NCBI GenBank assembly: GCA_009733575.1
Contig: ML769721.1
Coordinates: 1-64,000, forward strand
DNA: 64,000 bases
Direction of reading: 5' to 3'
Source: Gymnopus androsaceus JB14
Taxonomy: Eukaryota > Basidiomycota > Agaricomycetes > Agaricales > Omphalotaceae
The notes below the pieces were generated by a model. That model was not told where the DNA came from. It saw only the letters and a program-made list of their open reading frames with translations, and searched no databases. A program made the position numbers and the translations under genes. Numbering within the stretch: the stretch's first letter is position 1; every line of letters starts with the position of its first letter. Below are positions 46,567 through 58,567 of the stretch, piece by piece.

Positions 46567-47975
46567 TGTTGGATAAGTACTTAACCATTGGTTGTCTGGC
46601 CACTCCACACATCACATGTAGCCCCTATCTGTTTCTGTATATAAAGCGTGTAGTTACATTTTACCAATTAATTGTTCTTTCCCTCAACTTTCCCTCATTC
46701 TCAATGGTTGGTTCCCTCCTCACTGAGGTTGTACCTACTGACTGAGCTTATCCGTTTCTCAACATTAACAGATTATGAGACTGGATGCTTGCTGATCCTG
46801 CTTGCCTTTATTGCCATTACCATACTTGCCATGCTCATTTCCATCAACACTTGCTGTACCCATTCATCACTGTGTTTCTATGCCTGTTGTTTATCCACAC
46901 ATTGTGTGCCTGTTACTGTGTTTCTACACCCATTGTTTGTCTGCACTTGTTGTGCCCATTGCCACGTTTCTATCTATGCCCATTGTTTATCACCACACTC
47001 ATTGTGTCCATTACTGGCTCCAGTGGGAGATCCGGATGTTGTTTATCCTGTTTCTGCCTCCAGTGGGAGCCCCGTGATGCTTTAATGCGCATATGTGCCC
47101 TGACTTCACCCTATCCAGTTGGAACCCTTTGTCCTGCAGATCTGATGGTATTGCTCTCTGTCTATTCCCTGTGCTACGTGAGCAGTCAAGTGGGAGTGTT
47201 GGATAAATGTTGTCTGGCTGCTCAACACACCACACGTATCCCTATCTACTTCCATATATTAGGTACATAGATACAAATCATCAATAAATCATTCTTTCCC
47301 CTGTTCTTGATGGTTGATTCCCTCCTTGCTGAGATTGTACCCGCTGACTGAGCTTATCTGTTTCCCAACAGATTATGAGACTGGATGCTCAATAATGATC
47401 TCGCTCACTCCTATCATTGCCATCACTTGCTTATCTGCTCATAATTGCTGCTCATTGCTGTAATTGTCAACGTGTTCATTCATCTGCACTTGTTGTGCCC
47501 GTTACTGCATTTCCACACCAGTTATTTGTCTGCACTCATTTGTGCCCATTATGTCTGTGCCATATCCAAAAGTGCCTGTTGTTCGTTGCTGCACTTGATG
47601 TGTCTGTTGCCGTGTGTCTATGCTCATTTGTTGTTTGCCACTGGGGTAGAAGTACTCATTACCAGTTCCAGTGGGAGCCTGTCACCGCCACCCAATTAAT
47701 TTGAAACCCTCCATCCTGTGAAGCCAATGTTCCCGCTCCCAATATCTCTATTCCTTGTGCTACGCAACCATACAAGTGGGAGTGTTGGATAAGTACTTAG
47801 CTGTTGGTTGTTCAGCCACACTGCACATCACATGTAACCCCTATCTGCCTCTGTATATAAAGTATGTAGTTACATTTTACCGATTAATTAATCTTTCCCC
47901 TGTTCTCAATGGTTGATTCCCTTCTTGCTGAGGTTGTACCCATCCACTGAGCTTATCTATTTCTCAACATCAACA
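46567..47975 (+). mobile_element. Tandem TRIM retroelement: three LTRs, two internal regions
   Basis: LTR-like repeats at 46567-46770, 47197-47370 and 47783-47975 all start TGTTGGATAA and end CAACA or TAACA. Two short internal regions (about 426 and 412 bp) lie between them. LTRs 1 and 2 are followed by GATTATGAGACTGGATGC; LTRs 2 and 3 are preceded by AGTGGGAG or CAAGTGGGAG. Flanks TGAAT and TGAAC may be a target duplication with one change. No gag or pol is encoded, so it would depend on another element's proteins. Confidence 0.8.
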
Positions 47976-47983
47976 TGAACTAA

Positions 47984-48052
47984 TAGGGATGTTTCGGACC
48001 AGCAAAATTTGCCAGTGGTAGAGGTAAAATTTGCCGCCCCGAAACATCCCTA
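47984..48052. mobile_element. TAGGGATGTTTCGG MITE, short copy
   Basis: 69 bp, TAGGGATGTTTCGG to CCGAAACATCCCTA. Relatives at 22781-22953 and 56446-56993. Confidence 0.75.
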
Positions 48053-49292
48053 ATGAAACTCTGGCATAATGCATCAGAATTTCTTTGTTGCATATTTTTG
48101 CCCTAAATATGCCGTTTTGGGGGCACCTTGAATGCCTATGAGCTCAATATCTGACACTGTAATGCATATTACTAGCTATTGAACTGGTCATAACCTGAGT
48201 CCAGCCCATAATGCTAAAAAGGGCTGAACACTCAGTTGTATCAATACAGTACTCTCTAATACTGAATTTCTGCTAATCAACCTCATTAAACAAAAGCTCT
48301 ACAACCCTTACATATTTCTGGACTTCTGGTAATCAACATCACGGAACAGATATAAGAGCTTATGGTGGAAGGAAAGAATGCAAGTTCAACATCAGCAAAA
48401 CCTGTATTTTTGCTGGAGGTCTCCAGAGGTCTCTGGAATAGGGTATCTTGCTCCAGAGATGTCCCAAATGAATGGGTTTTCTCCAGCGAAAATACAGGTT
48501 TTGCTGATGAACTACCGTGACACTGACTTTAAGTTCAATGAAGAAGCATTTTATGCAGATTCCTGACAGTTGCAGTATTGTTTGACATATATATTAACAT
48601 CTCCCTCCTAGCTTCAGAGCAGTCAGGGGTCTCCAGAGATCTCAAGAGATCTCCAGAGCATCAATTAAATGCTCCAACTGGTCATATGAGCATCCAGGTT
48701 TTGCTAATGCACTACAGTCATGAAACAATTTGCAGATATGAGGCTTGAATTATGCCTTGTGGTGATACCAGCTTGTACATAAGTAGTTGCAGAATCTATG
48801 TAATCAAATTTATCCCTCAAGCATGTCTGATGAATACCAAAGTTGTTGATTCTTACTGATGCATATAGACAGCATTAAACGTCGAAAATCTCTGCGAACC
48901 GCGCCACTCCCATCCACTTCCGCTGAGAATTGAGGGAGTTAATAGTGTTTTTGAGTTTGAAGTCATGCTGTGTTTCAAGTTGCCGTTTATCAATGATCAA
49001 AAGACTAGATTGGTGTATGTTGGGTCTGGGTCATATGCTAGCCCTCGCACGACACATGAGCCTTTACCAGCGCTGTTGTAACCTTTCATTAAAATCAAAG
49101 TTCAAACGCTCTGAATGTTAAAACCTGAATGCATCAGTATGACAATTCGGATGCATAGTCATTCAACTGCGGGCTTCAGAATGAGATAACGGTCCAGCGT
49201 ACAAATATGTGCAGTGGATTAAAGCCACAGTTGATTGGAAAGCCACAAAAAAAATCCAGTAGGAAAGATGCTACTTTCACGAACTAAACGGC
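48053..49292. other. Non-coding, with two ATCAGCAAAACC-type MITEs
   Basis: 48391-48508 is a clean 118-bp copy. 48628-48715 is a decayed one (paired TCTCCAGAG words, right tip CAGGTTTTGCTAATGC). Otherwise no gene is recognised. Confidence 0.6.
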
Positions 49293-51938
49293 TCAATCAA
49301 GCAGATCTGTCTCATCCGCATTGAGTACAAAACGGCCAATAAAGCGTATCATCTCCAAATACGCCTTTCCCCGGATTGCTAACCACAATAAAATCGTTCA
49401 GAAAAATGTTTATGACTGTGTGCAGCTGAATGAGGACAATTACCTTCATTGATATCATGCATGCCTCTTGTAGAACCTCTCTCGGCGTGAGCATATCGGA
49501 AGATGTGCTGCGTCAGGTTCGAATAGTGCGCTGTATCTACAGTCGAAGTCAAAAAGTGGTATGGACATGTCATGTCGGAAGAGTTCAAGAAGATGATCGC
49601 GTACCAGTTCCACCTAAAAGCCAGGATAAGAACTTGATATGGGATAACAGTAATATCGAACGAAAACTGCGTACCCAGTACAAGCTCAGGCTGTACGACA
49701 ACTCTTCTCCCTTTATATATGCCTCCCAAGGCACTTTGTAGTGTCCCAGAAATCGTTCCGGCCAATAAATCCCAAGGTCCATTCCCAAATGTTGGAGAGA
49801 TCGCCGAGGGGTCCCTCGCTTTATCAAAAACACTGGATATTTCAACGTGACCTGATTCTAGGGAGTTGTTGATGACTGTGGCATTCTCTCCAAAGGCAGT
49901 CAAAGATAGATTGAGTGTTTTCACAAGGGGTAAGACTAGTTCAACGTATCGACTTTCAAGATCCGCGACAGAACTGTGTTTCACAAAGGGGTTAAAACTA
50001 AAAACATAATTGAAGAGGAAAACGACAAACTGGGACGAACCTCCAGTCTGCAATCCTATGATCAATGATGGCCCAGGCAGATGTCGGGAGCGCGCTGGAC
50101 TTCGAACCTCCTCCTAGGGTGACCACCGCTTGTGAGGTTTTCATATATGTCCCAAGGCCTATCTCATCCAAAGCAAGCAGTCCCCGCTGGAGTTCTTCAA
50201 GCGCCAAATTGTCCTTCCGGGCACGGAAAGTCAAATCTCGAATATGAGGGTGGGCTTTTCGATCATACTCTGCTGAGCATTCGAGAGCTTCAAAGAAAGG
50301 ACTTGTGCGAAAGAGATGTGCAGGTGGAGGTTTGGCATCCAACTCAGATACAATGAGAGATAGGAGTGCCGCACTCTGAGGTTCATTGTATCCGTTAGAG
50401 TACGTGCATGGTTAGCCACAAATTACAGGACTCACAGTATGACGCGGTGGCATCATAGAGTGGCCTCCTCGGGTTTTAACTTCAATCCGTACATCAAGCC
50501 ATCCTTTCTCCGCAACTCCTGGTTTGGCAAAAATGATATCACCTTCGTCTTGAAATTGAGCTAGTAAAAAAGAAGATTGGTTGATGAGTGTCATGTGCGA
50601 CTGCAAGCCGTCGCATAGCTGAAGCACTTACTCCCTTCGTCGATTAAGACTGAGAATCCATTTTCTCCATACCGGCTAAGGAGATAGTCCTGAACGGCAG
50701 GACCTCCCTAGTGATAATGGGTAAACAATGAATGAGAAACCATGCATACTCACTTGGAGCGCTGCATTCTAAACTTACATAGGTACCCCCCCGTTCTTCA
50801 TCCATCCCTGTAGAATCAATTCTCATTAACAGTTATTGTAACTCTAAACATTCCAGAAACTTACCAAATGCAAGGACTACGCCTCGTGTAGGTTTGAATC
50901 CTTGTTCCAAAAGAAGCTCAACAGCGGTGCTAAAATAATTATCAGCAATGCAAAATGACAATAAACATGCTTACAGGATTGCAAACACATCGGATTTGCA
51001 GTCTATACTGCCACGCCCGAAAATCCATTCACCTGTGAATATAAGAGATTCAGAACAAAAAAGATGTATCAATAACGCCCAAGAAAGCTGACCATCGAAA
51101 TGACCCGAGAATGGGGGATAAATCCAATCTCCAAGACTAAATGGGTCGACTGGTATGGTGTCTGTACAGTACATTCAGTGATAAGAATTGTAAACGAAGA
51201 GAATAATACTTTCCCTGATGAGCAGTGAGAAGAATGGGCTTCAGTGTTGTGTTCATGCCGGTCCAGTGATATATCAGAGCAAAATGGTTAACAATTGTTC
51301 GCTCCAATGAAGCACTTCTGAATTTTTATGAGGGTGAGCTCATGACACCAAGATGCAAATCATATGATATAAACATACATTAAAGGAAACCTCTCTTGGA
51401 TGTATTCCAGAAGTTTCAGCCGTGAGTTCCATCTCGGATCTTCACCAGGTTGACCAAGGTCATCAGGACTTTCGGTTCTGCATACCAAAAATGGAAGGGT
51501 CAAATTAGTACAATAGAAAGTGGGGAAAACGTACGGAATCTGCACGGCCCCGATCAGGCTTTCATAAGCCCAAGTAACGTACTCCTCATTCCTGAGTATG
51601 GTGTCAAGGTGTTTTGCAAAAGTTTCATGCATTATCGGCAAGATAGGCTCTACTTGAGGACAGCGGACTTGTGTATTTGACTCTCTGGGGATAGGAGTGT
51701 GAAGAAAAGTACCGAACGGATGGATACAGAGGAGAGCCAATGAGAAAGAAATGCATCCGAATATCATATAACATATTTTCCGCCAGGCCCAGTTCGCAGA
51801 TGACTCAGAGACTCTACGAGACTGTGTTGGTTGACTGGAGGGTAGGACTCGTTGCTTCCAGCCTTCCGCAAGAGTTACGTTTGGATCGCTGGATCCAACA
51901 TATGCATAGGCACTAGGTTCGGGAGGATTGGCAGGCAT
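49293..51938 (-). CDS. M20 metallopeptidase (Gly-Xaa carboxypeptidase-like), membrane anchored; one donor site defective
   Basis: Thirteen exons give 613 aa in one phase-consistent frame: 51938-51535, 51477-51379, 51317-51214, 51161-51093, 51032-50975, 50929-50865, 50807-50779, 50707-50632, 50560-50436, 50375-50041, 49973-49675, 49536-49444, 49378-49293. A membrane segment (residues about 55-75) anchors it. M20 metal and catalytic motifs are seen: AHQD, GRGSIDCK (usual form SDDK; second Asp is Cys), FGMDEERGG, VLIDEG and DTAHYSN. Intron 3 begins GAAAGT where GTAAGT is expected, so splicing may fail. An upstream ATG at 52103 would add 55 residues; I prefer 51938. The family cleaves C-terminal residues from peptides. 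A role in trimming the local peptides is speculation. Confidence 0.8.
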
Positions 51939-52799
51939 TCTTTCTGTCCTAGGATTGGGGCGTGCTCGGGTCAGTACTTGCTCGCTGTAAGGAGCAGCGA
52001 AAAGTGAGTGCGCGGGCGAGAAATCTGAGCGTTCCAGTCGTCCGGGATGTGGAAGAAGATAGATAAAGAGATTAAGTGGGAACGATTCAACGCTGGCAGG
52101 CATTTATCGGCATTTGCCGCCGAGCGTTGCAGTAATGAATCTCAAAATTTAGAAATCAATCTGTCTTCTTGTTTCTCTCACTCCGACACCAAGGTTTTAT
52201 TGCGTGGCTTTTTTTTAGCTGCTTACACGTTAGAACTCAAGCTCGGATGCAATACAGTAATTTGCATTGCAGCTGATCGCGAAATCGGAGAGCGTTTTCG
52301 ATTTCGCGCGGTTCAGGATTCTTGTTCGCCGCCAGTGACGTCCGCGCAACCTCATTGACTAGCGAAGCTTCGAAGTTAGCTCCTCAGGAGTGGAGCCCTG
52401 GTATTGAATCGTTGTTTGCTCATAATTACCATCACCGAGCGCAATCAGCTGTATCATTCGCTGTTACTTTTCCATGTGCTGTATTTTGGATAGAGATTTC
52501 CCAGTGCTTCTGGGAATAAATTTTAATAAAAAGTCATATGAGCTACCTTTTTTATTTCGAAATAGGGCAATTTTTGGCTTGCTGGGAGCTCTGGCCGGCG
52601 CTGGCCTGAGCATCTAGATGCTGGGCCAATGGCCGGCACTTTCGGGCACTAGCCGATGTAATTGTCCAGGGGACCGCGAAACTGCCGGTAATTAGTGATA
52701 ATTATCAGTAACTGTCACAAATTATCCGAGGATCGGTTTCCTGATGATATCATTTAAGGTTAGTCCCTTATGGATGAAATCGAACCTGTAAGGCTTAAA
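51939..52799. other. Intergenic upstream of the M20 gene
   Basis: No second gene is recognised. The M20 promoter must lie here. Short plus-strand ORFs lack family similarity. Confidence 0.4.
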
Positions 52800-53075
52800 G
52801 CCATGGATAGTAACTTGAATTCAGTTCTCCATGAGAGCCGGTGCTATAATCATGATCATCAGTCCTAACGAATCTAGCATCTTCGGCTGCATAAGTGCCG
52901 GTGTTATATCGAATCATGATTATCTTTCCATCCGCCCAACTGTAGCCGTGTTAAGTATTTTGAGGTTTTGAACCTCCCGAAATAACTCCCACCTGAGTCA
53001 ACGGCTCATTCTGTTCTTTGTGCTGACTTGGTATAAATATAGATTAGCAACATTTGTTTCATGTACCGCACTGCC
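52800..53075 (+). pseudogene. Relic of U2 promoter (segmental duplication, left part)
   Basis: AATCATGATTATCTTTCCATC, GCCGTGTTAAGTATTTTGAGG and TTGGTATAAATATAGAT follow the same order as the U2 upstream region (27045-27190). After the inserted element (53076-55741) the match resumes with TGTCTCGCATGCCAAGCAAC, the U2 start region, but the ATG reads GTG. The U2 coding body is deleted. Confidence 0.7.
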
Positions 53076-53759
53076 AATAATTATGCTTCAGCTTAGTTGA
53101 AGCATTGTGTGAAATGGATTCTAAGGAAAATGTACTTTTTCGGAGTGGTATAGAAAATAAATGCTTCATACAACTTATGAAGAAAATATATTCGTACCAT
53201 CTGAAGCTTGAAGTTTCTACGCATTTCCGAAACAATATGTTTCGGCCAGGATGTGAAGTAACCTGCTTCAGCTGACCTGAAAGCATGAATCACCGAAGCC
53301 CGCTGAATTTATTCATTTCAGGGCTCCCGAAATGGTAGCGGTCACTATTCAAGCTGACCTGAAATGAAATACTTTGGCCGGCATCGGTAGTTTATATTCT
53401 CGGGCCGGCTGAAGCAGATTACTTCACATCCAGTCCGAAAATGTTGTTTCGGAAATTTGCAGAACACATCAGCAAAACTGGCGCCGTGTAAAGGCCGTAA
53501 TATCACAGCCTTTATGCACCATCATACGCCACGGGACCCGTATAAAGAAAGATGGGACCGCATATTTTTATCAACCGTTTATACATCATTTATACCTCCC
53601 CATGCAATGTATGGCGCACTCCTCCATACCCTCACATACACCTCCATACATATTGACCTCACATCTTTATACTAGTTTATACATGCTCAACGTCACTTTT
53701 CAGCCAGTTTATTTACATCAATTTTATTGAGCAATACTACTACATCATATTACTCCTAC

Positions 53760-54029
53760 TACTGTACCATTTCGATCGATTCGGCGGTCACGGGTCACGG
53801 AGGCCTTCTGACGTGCCGAAATTTGACCAGGTCACAGGTCACATTTCGAAAGTGCTGAAAATTTTTGGCGTGACACACTCAAAATTGCCTCAAAAAACGC
53901 AAATTTTGGGTCAAAAATGCCGAAATTTTGCTAGGGTCACGCGGCTCCACCGCGAGGTGCCGAATCCAAAATTTTGTCAGGTCAGTCACGGTCACAGGGG
54001 CCTGCCGAATCGATCGAAATGGTACAGTA
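53760..54029. mobile_element. TACTGTACCATTTCGATCGA MITE
   Basis: 270 bp. Left TACTGTACCATTTCGATCGA and right TCGATCGAAATGGTACAGTA are perfect inverted ends. GTCACGGGTCACGG-like words fill the arms. Confidence 0.85.
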
Positions 54030-54344
54030 ATCGCACGCGGGCCAAATCAACTACATATTTCAACAGCTTCAACATCAGCTCAACGGAATGGCACAGTTTT
54101 TCAGTGGAATAGATGTGGAAGAGCGGTGAGCTTCGCTGTAGAACTAAGAGTGGATGACAATTGTCAGTGATAGATACCGTTCTAAACAAGACAAGAACGT
54201 ACCAGCACAGTGTATGGGTGCAGGGCGATGGGGCGCTTGTGGCTGTGGTAGGGCACGAGAGATACTAAATGGTACCAGTGAGCAAAAGAGGAGCCAAAAT
54301 GTTTACCACTCAATGATACGAAGAACAAACTTGACAGAAGTGAA

Positions 54345-54846
54345 CAAGGGGTGTTCAAAAAAATAAGCACTGACATGACCTTGGGGGGGGGGGGGGTCTG
54401 AGAATTCCTTATGGCCGAAAAATTTTTCTTACTATTGAGGCTCTGGGGGCATTTTAGGTTAATTCAACTACTGAAATAAGGCTATAAAAACTATTTAAAG
54501 CACTCAACATCTCAAATCTCCCTGAAAAACATGGATTCTATAGGATATGATGCATTTTTGTACCAATTTAGCACCTCCATCAAAAAATATTGTCAATGCA
54601 AGCACACTTACACTAGGTTGAATTGAACTTAGATGATCTGCTGTGTATTAATTGCCTCTGAAAATGTTGTTTAAAGGTGCAAAGGAGAAAAAATTGTTAT
54701 GTAATACAAATTTGAAGTTGGAAATCCTACGAAGTGTGGGAAAATTTTACTATATATAGGCAGTGGAGGGGGGGGGGGGGGCTTCATGAATCCTTATGAC
54801 CCAAAAACAAGGTCATGTCGGGACTTAGTGGGTTGAACACCCCTTG
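54345..54846. mobile_element. hAT-like MITE with 8-bp target duplication GAAGTGAA
   Basis: CAAGGGGTGTTC and GAACACCCCTTG ends lie between perfect GAAGTGAA copies (54337-54344, 54847-54854). Each arm has a run of about 14 G (54383 and 54767). Confidence 0.85.
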
Positions 54847-55809
54847 GAAGTGAATAACAACCTCCGAGTAAAAATTTTAAATACTCACCAACAAAAAAAG
54901 AAACAATCAGCCATGGACTTCATTAACACACCTGAACATAAAGAATACATGGAAACAGAATCGTTAGGAGGCAGATAAAATAAATTAACAGGCAGTGCAC
55001 ATAAGGCCCAAGATTCATAGATATGTTGAACATGCATGCTGAAATTCACTAGCACTAGTAGTTTGGTAAGTAGAGTTGTAGAAAGGACCAAATGAAAAAA
55101 AGGAAGAGATCGAGGGGAGTTTGAGGGGAGATGTGAAGGAAAATAAGAGGAAGACAGCAACTCTGAAAAAAAGATAAGCGCCAATGCACATGCAACTATA
55201 TAGCTGCGGACTTCAAACTCGGAGATCAAATTGACTTGTGTATTTTATTTTTCAAGCTTCAGCGACTGTACCAGAACTGTACTAAGTGACTCGCACTTGC
55301 ATGCGGCCGTTATACTATGCTGTTAGTAAACATAATGCCGAATATGTTCAGAAATACCCACCAAAACATTTATTTGACCAGGAATGATGGCACACAGTTA
55401 GTGCCACTACTAGTCTTTACACTGTATAGATCTGTGTAAAGTTGGTGTAAAGGCATATGGAGGCCGTATGCAGATTACAGTATCCAGTGTAATCAAATTG
55501 AAATGAAAAGTGGTGTGATCCGGTATGAGGCGGTATGGCATTCACAGCATTTATGCCATCATACTGTTTACACGGATTCGGTTTTGCTGATGCATTCAAG
55601 CTTCAAATCATCTGAATTAATTTGTACCTTAAGCCCTAAGAAATGTTCACTTTCAGTATTCCTCAGAAAAGTTACATTTCCCTTATGGATTGAAATAATA
55701 TATTTCTCATAATGCTTCAGTCTGACTGAAGCATAATTATTAGTGGTGTGTGTCTCGCATGCCAAGCAACTTGGGGTTGACTATGACTGATATGTGGCTT
55801 TATTTGCAG

Positions 55810-55862
55810 CTGCCATTCTGGATGCTGAGCCTTCTCTTGCAGCGTTCATTGGTGTTGCATAA
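55810..55862 (+). pseudogene. pepC: orphan second exon of the peptide family
   Basis: After a retained acceptor (ATTTGCAG) the exon encodes (A)AILDAEPSLAAFIGVA and a TAA, in the same phase as the other members. Exon 1 with the signal peptide is missing. About 55 bp upstream, sequence joins the start of the U2 relic, so one deletion removed the U2 body and pepC exon 1. The downstream flank is collinear with that of pepA. It is probably not expressed as a secreted peptide. Confidence 0.75.
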
Positions 55863-56445
55863 ATGGCTACATATGTCCAGCCATGTCTGTCCCATTGTAT
55901 GGTGAGCCAACGTACAGGGTGAATCCTACTTGAATGTTTCTAATAAGATCTATTTAGAAAATTCCTAGAAAGTATCCAAGAAAAGGGGCAAGGGAATGGC
56001 TAATGTTTCTGTACTACCATTGATTTGGATGTTACGGTTGATGTGCTGGAAACTCACGCATGGAGACTCAGGATCCAAATGTAACTGAGTCTGTGTCAAC
56101 AAATTACAATCAAAGCTGAACTCTGAAAGTTGAAACCATTTATTACACAACGAAAAGCCCAAGGACCTCCAATTTAATGAGTGTCAGACTGAAATTTGGA
56201 AAGATATTATCAAAGATGTTCCCGAGTTATTGATGGGATGTAAGCGAATATTTGGACTAAGAAGTACCGCTGGTTGTATCAGTGAAGTATGTTTTCTGCA
56301 ACTTGCGCAGTACACATTGATCTTTGGAATGGACTAAGTCTCTCACCTCTGACCAGTGATTGAGACCAAGGCATCCTGGATCTATACTATTCTTTAATCG
56401 CTGTGCAGGTTTTGTGCTCGATAGCACCTTTTATCTCGTCGTAAA

Positions 56446-56993
56446 TAGGGATGTTTCGGGCCGGCAAATTTTGCCGCTTGCACGGGCGAAATTTGAGATT
56501 TTCTATGGCTTATGTTGTTTTCCACAACTACCATGTACTCTACTCCATAATCATGCTTCTATTTTTATTTCTGGCTCTAATAACTGTCATTTGAGTCAAG
56601 AAACCACCTCAGAATATGCACATTTGATCTCTCCATGTGGTGGACACTTCTAGAGCAAATTTTTGTTGCTTTCACTATTTCAGCAGTACCATTGGAATTT
56701 GCTCATTCTTTCTGCTTGGTATGGATGCTATACCAATCTCAATGAATATTTTCATGGTTTCTGGTGACTCTCCACCCTTTTGAGGGTGCTTCATACCACA
56801 GCAACAGCACAACAGCTAGCAAAGCTCAGCACACTTTTTTTCAAAGAGAGGATGGCTTTGGTTTGCTGGAAAGGAGTCAGCTAGCTTGATACAGATTTTC
56901 TTGGTTGTTTATAGTAGTCTGGGACTTCAAGAGGAATGAATATTGCAGCTGCAATGAGCAACGAGCAAAATTTGCTGGCCTGAAACATCCCTA
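56446..56993. mobile_element. TAGGGATGTTTCGGGCC MITE, long copy
   Basis: TAGGGATGTTTCGGGCC to GGCCTGAAACATCCCTA, 548 bp, non-coding. It splits the block ATCTCGTCGTAAATAG/AGTGTATATAT that is continuous after pepA (29510-29530). Confidence 0.8.
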
Positions 56994-57048
56994 ATAGAGT
57001 GTATATATTATGTACTAAAAATACAATACATGGACACCTAGCTGGCAT

Positions 57049-57222
57049 CAGCAAAACCTGTATTTTTGCTGGAGAAAACCCATTCATTTGGGACATCTCT
57101 GGAGCAAGGTACCCTATTCCAGAGACCTCTGGAGAGCTCTGGAGAAATTGACAGTTTTTTTGACAGCTGTCAAGCTCCAGAGATCTCCAGAGACCTCCAG
57201 CAAAAATCCAGGTTTTGCTGAT
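57049..57222. mobile_element. ATCAGCAAAACC-family MITE
   Basis: 174 bp. ATCAGCAAAACCTG and CAGGTTTTGCTGAT ends, same body as 33904-34080 in reverse order. Absent from the matching place after pepA (about 29560). Confidence 0.85.
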
Positions 57223-57353
57223 GCTGCTACGATTAATGCTGCCGCAAGGTAGAACCATAGAAGTACCTTGAGCATTGAGCTTACCTTACCTCAACTCGGT
57301 TCCATAATAGGCAAGCAATTGTTCATCTCAGTCCTTATGCAAATTGTAATACA

Positions 57354-58238
57354 TACAGAAGCAAACCCCCAGGCGAAAAATTTTGGAGAAATTGGACAAT
57401 AACTTGGGCCAGTGAAAGATTTAAGCAAATATTTTTGTCGCAGCCAAGCTATGTGCATTTTAGCATTATGCCCAAATTTTTTCAGATTCTTTTGAGCATA
57501 TCTAACATGTAAATAAAGTTATTACTGCTATTCATGAAAAAGTGCCCAAAACCCCCAGGCAAAAATATCACATGTGATCGCCGAATGGACCCACAATGCA
57601 TAACCCAATTTCTCTTCCAACTTGCTGAATGTGTTCTTAATCCTTAACTGCTTTTCTATGAGCTCGCAGCCCAATCATAGGATGAAGAAAAAGAAGGTGG
57701 GATTATGAGGGGGGGAAGAGGAGGAGATAGAACATAACATACAGAAGCACCACTTTTTGCCCTCATTGTATAATACACACTCTGCCAAGCATTGGAGGCC
57801 ATATGGCATACAAATACATGGCCATAGAGCTCCTTAATCATGTTGGGATACACGGGTACAGTGTCACTCTAGAAAGGCAGTGTCAAAGGATATATTCCAT
57901 TCGAGCCTCGTAGTGGGAGTCGGGAGGCAAACGGATGGGGGGATTGATGTACTAAACAGGCTTATATACAGTAAATACTAATTTCCAATCAGAAGCCGTG
58001 GCGAGCAACGGCACTCGGCAAAAATCAAATCCAACAAATTGTGCTACATCTCCATATTTTTTGATTTCTTTGGTAAATTTTCATTGTTTTATTTTTTTTT
58101 GGGTGCATAATGTAGTGTATGTATCTTGAGTATTTTACAGCCTTAAAGTAGACACATTGTAGATATTATATCAGAGGTCTGAAACCTGCTCAAAGCTGCT
58201 GTAGAATCAATTTTTTCGCCTGGGGGTTTGTCTTTGTA
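57354..58238. mobile_element. ACAGAAGCAAACCC MITE, 885 bp
   Basis: A near-identical sister of 42764-43644. It separates ...AATTGTAATACA from TACTGTAAATATTTCC, which are joined after pepA (29690-29710). Confidence 0.88.
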
Positions 58239-58321
58239 CTTTACTGTAAATATTTCCGTTAATGAATAGTACATACTCAACTCTAAGCTGAAGACTTCGA
58301 TGCAATCTCTGATGAGTCATG

Positions 58322-58528
58322 CTAGGCCGTATCCATATTTAGAGCATTAGCTCGAGTTACCCTGACAAGGTCATCAACCTTCATGGAGTCCAGGCACCTC
58401 GATTTCACCTCTACCTCATCTTGCGGAGCTACAAAATACAAGATCAGTTCAGGCACCTTGAATTGACTGTTTTTTTGTGTTAACTTACGAGCCGAAACAA
58501 GGCGGTCAATCAACACAGCCTTAGTCAT
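58322..58528 (-). CDS. Unrecognised antisense ORF upstream of pepD (paralogue at 30577)
   Basis: 68 codons, from MTKAVLIDRLVSARK to ANALNMDTA. The last 44 residues are conserved with the copy before pepB despite many silent and flank changes. No family is recognised, and the frame of the other copy is broken near its N-terminus. It may be an exon of a lost gene rather than a real gene. Confidence 0.3.
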   Translation of the reverse strand: MTKAVLIDRLVSARKLTQKNSQFKVPELILYFVAPQDEVEVKSRCLDSMKVDDLVRVTRANALNMDTA

Positions 58529-58567
58529 GATGGTCTTCCCATGAATCTATCGCGACAAAAATGGAAA

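Larger units (their letters stand above)
53076..55741. mobile_element. TIR element with AATAATTATGCTTCAG ends and nested insertions
   Basis: AATAATTATGCTTCAG at the left and CTGAAGCATAATTATT at the right bound it. Similarity continues inward about 100 bp. Nested within is a 2.1-kb element with ATCAGCAAAAC / GTTTTGCTGAT tips (53468-55591). That in turn holds a TACTGTACCATTTCG MITE (53760-54029) and a hAT-like MITE (54345-54846). It landed at the start codon of the U2 relic. Confidence 0.75.

Noticed and set aside
54983..55229. Minus-strand ORF of 114 codons as a secreted protein gene
   Set aside because: It lies inside a nested non-coding transposon, is low in complexity, and has no homologous partner in the window.
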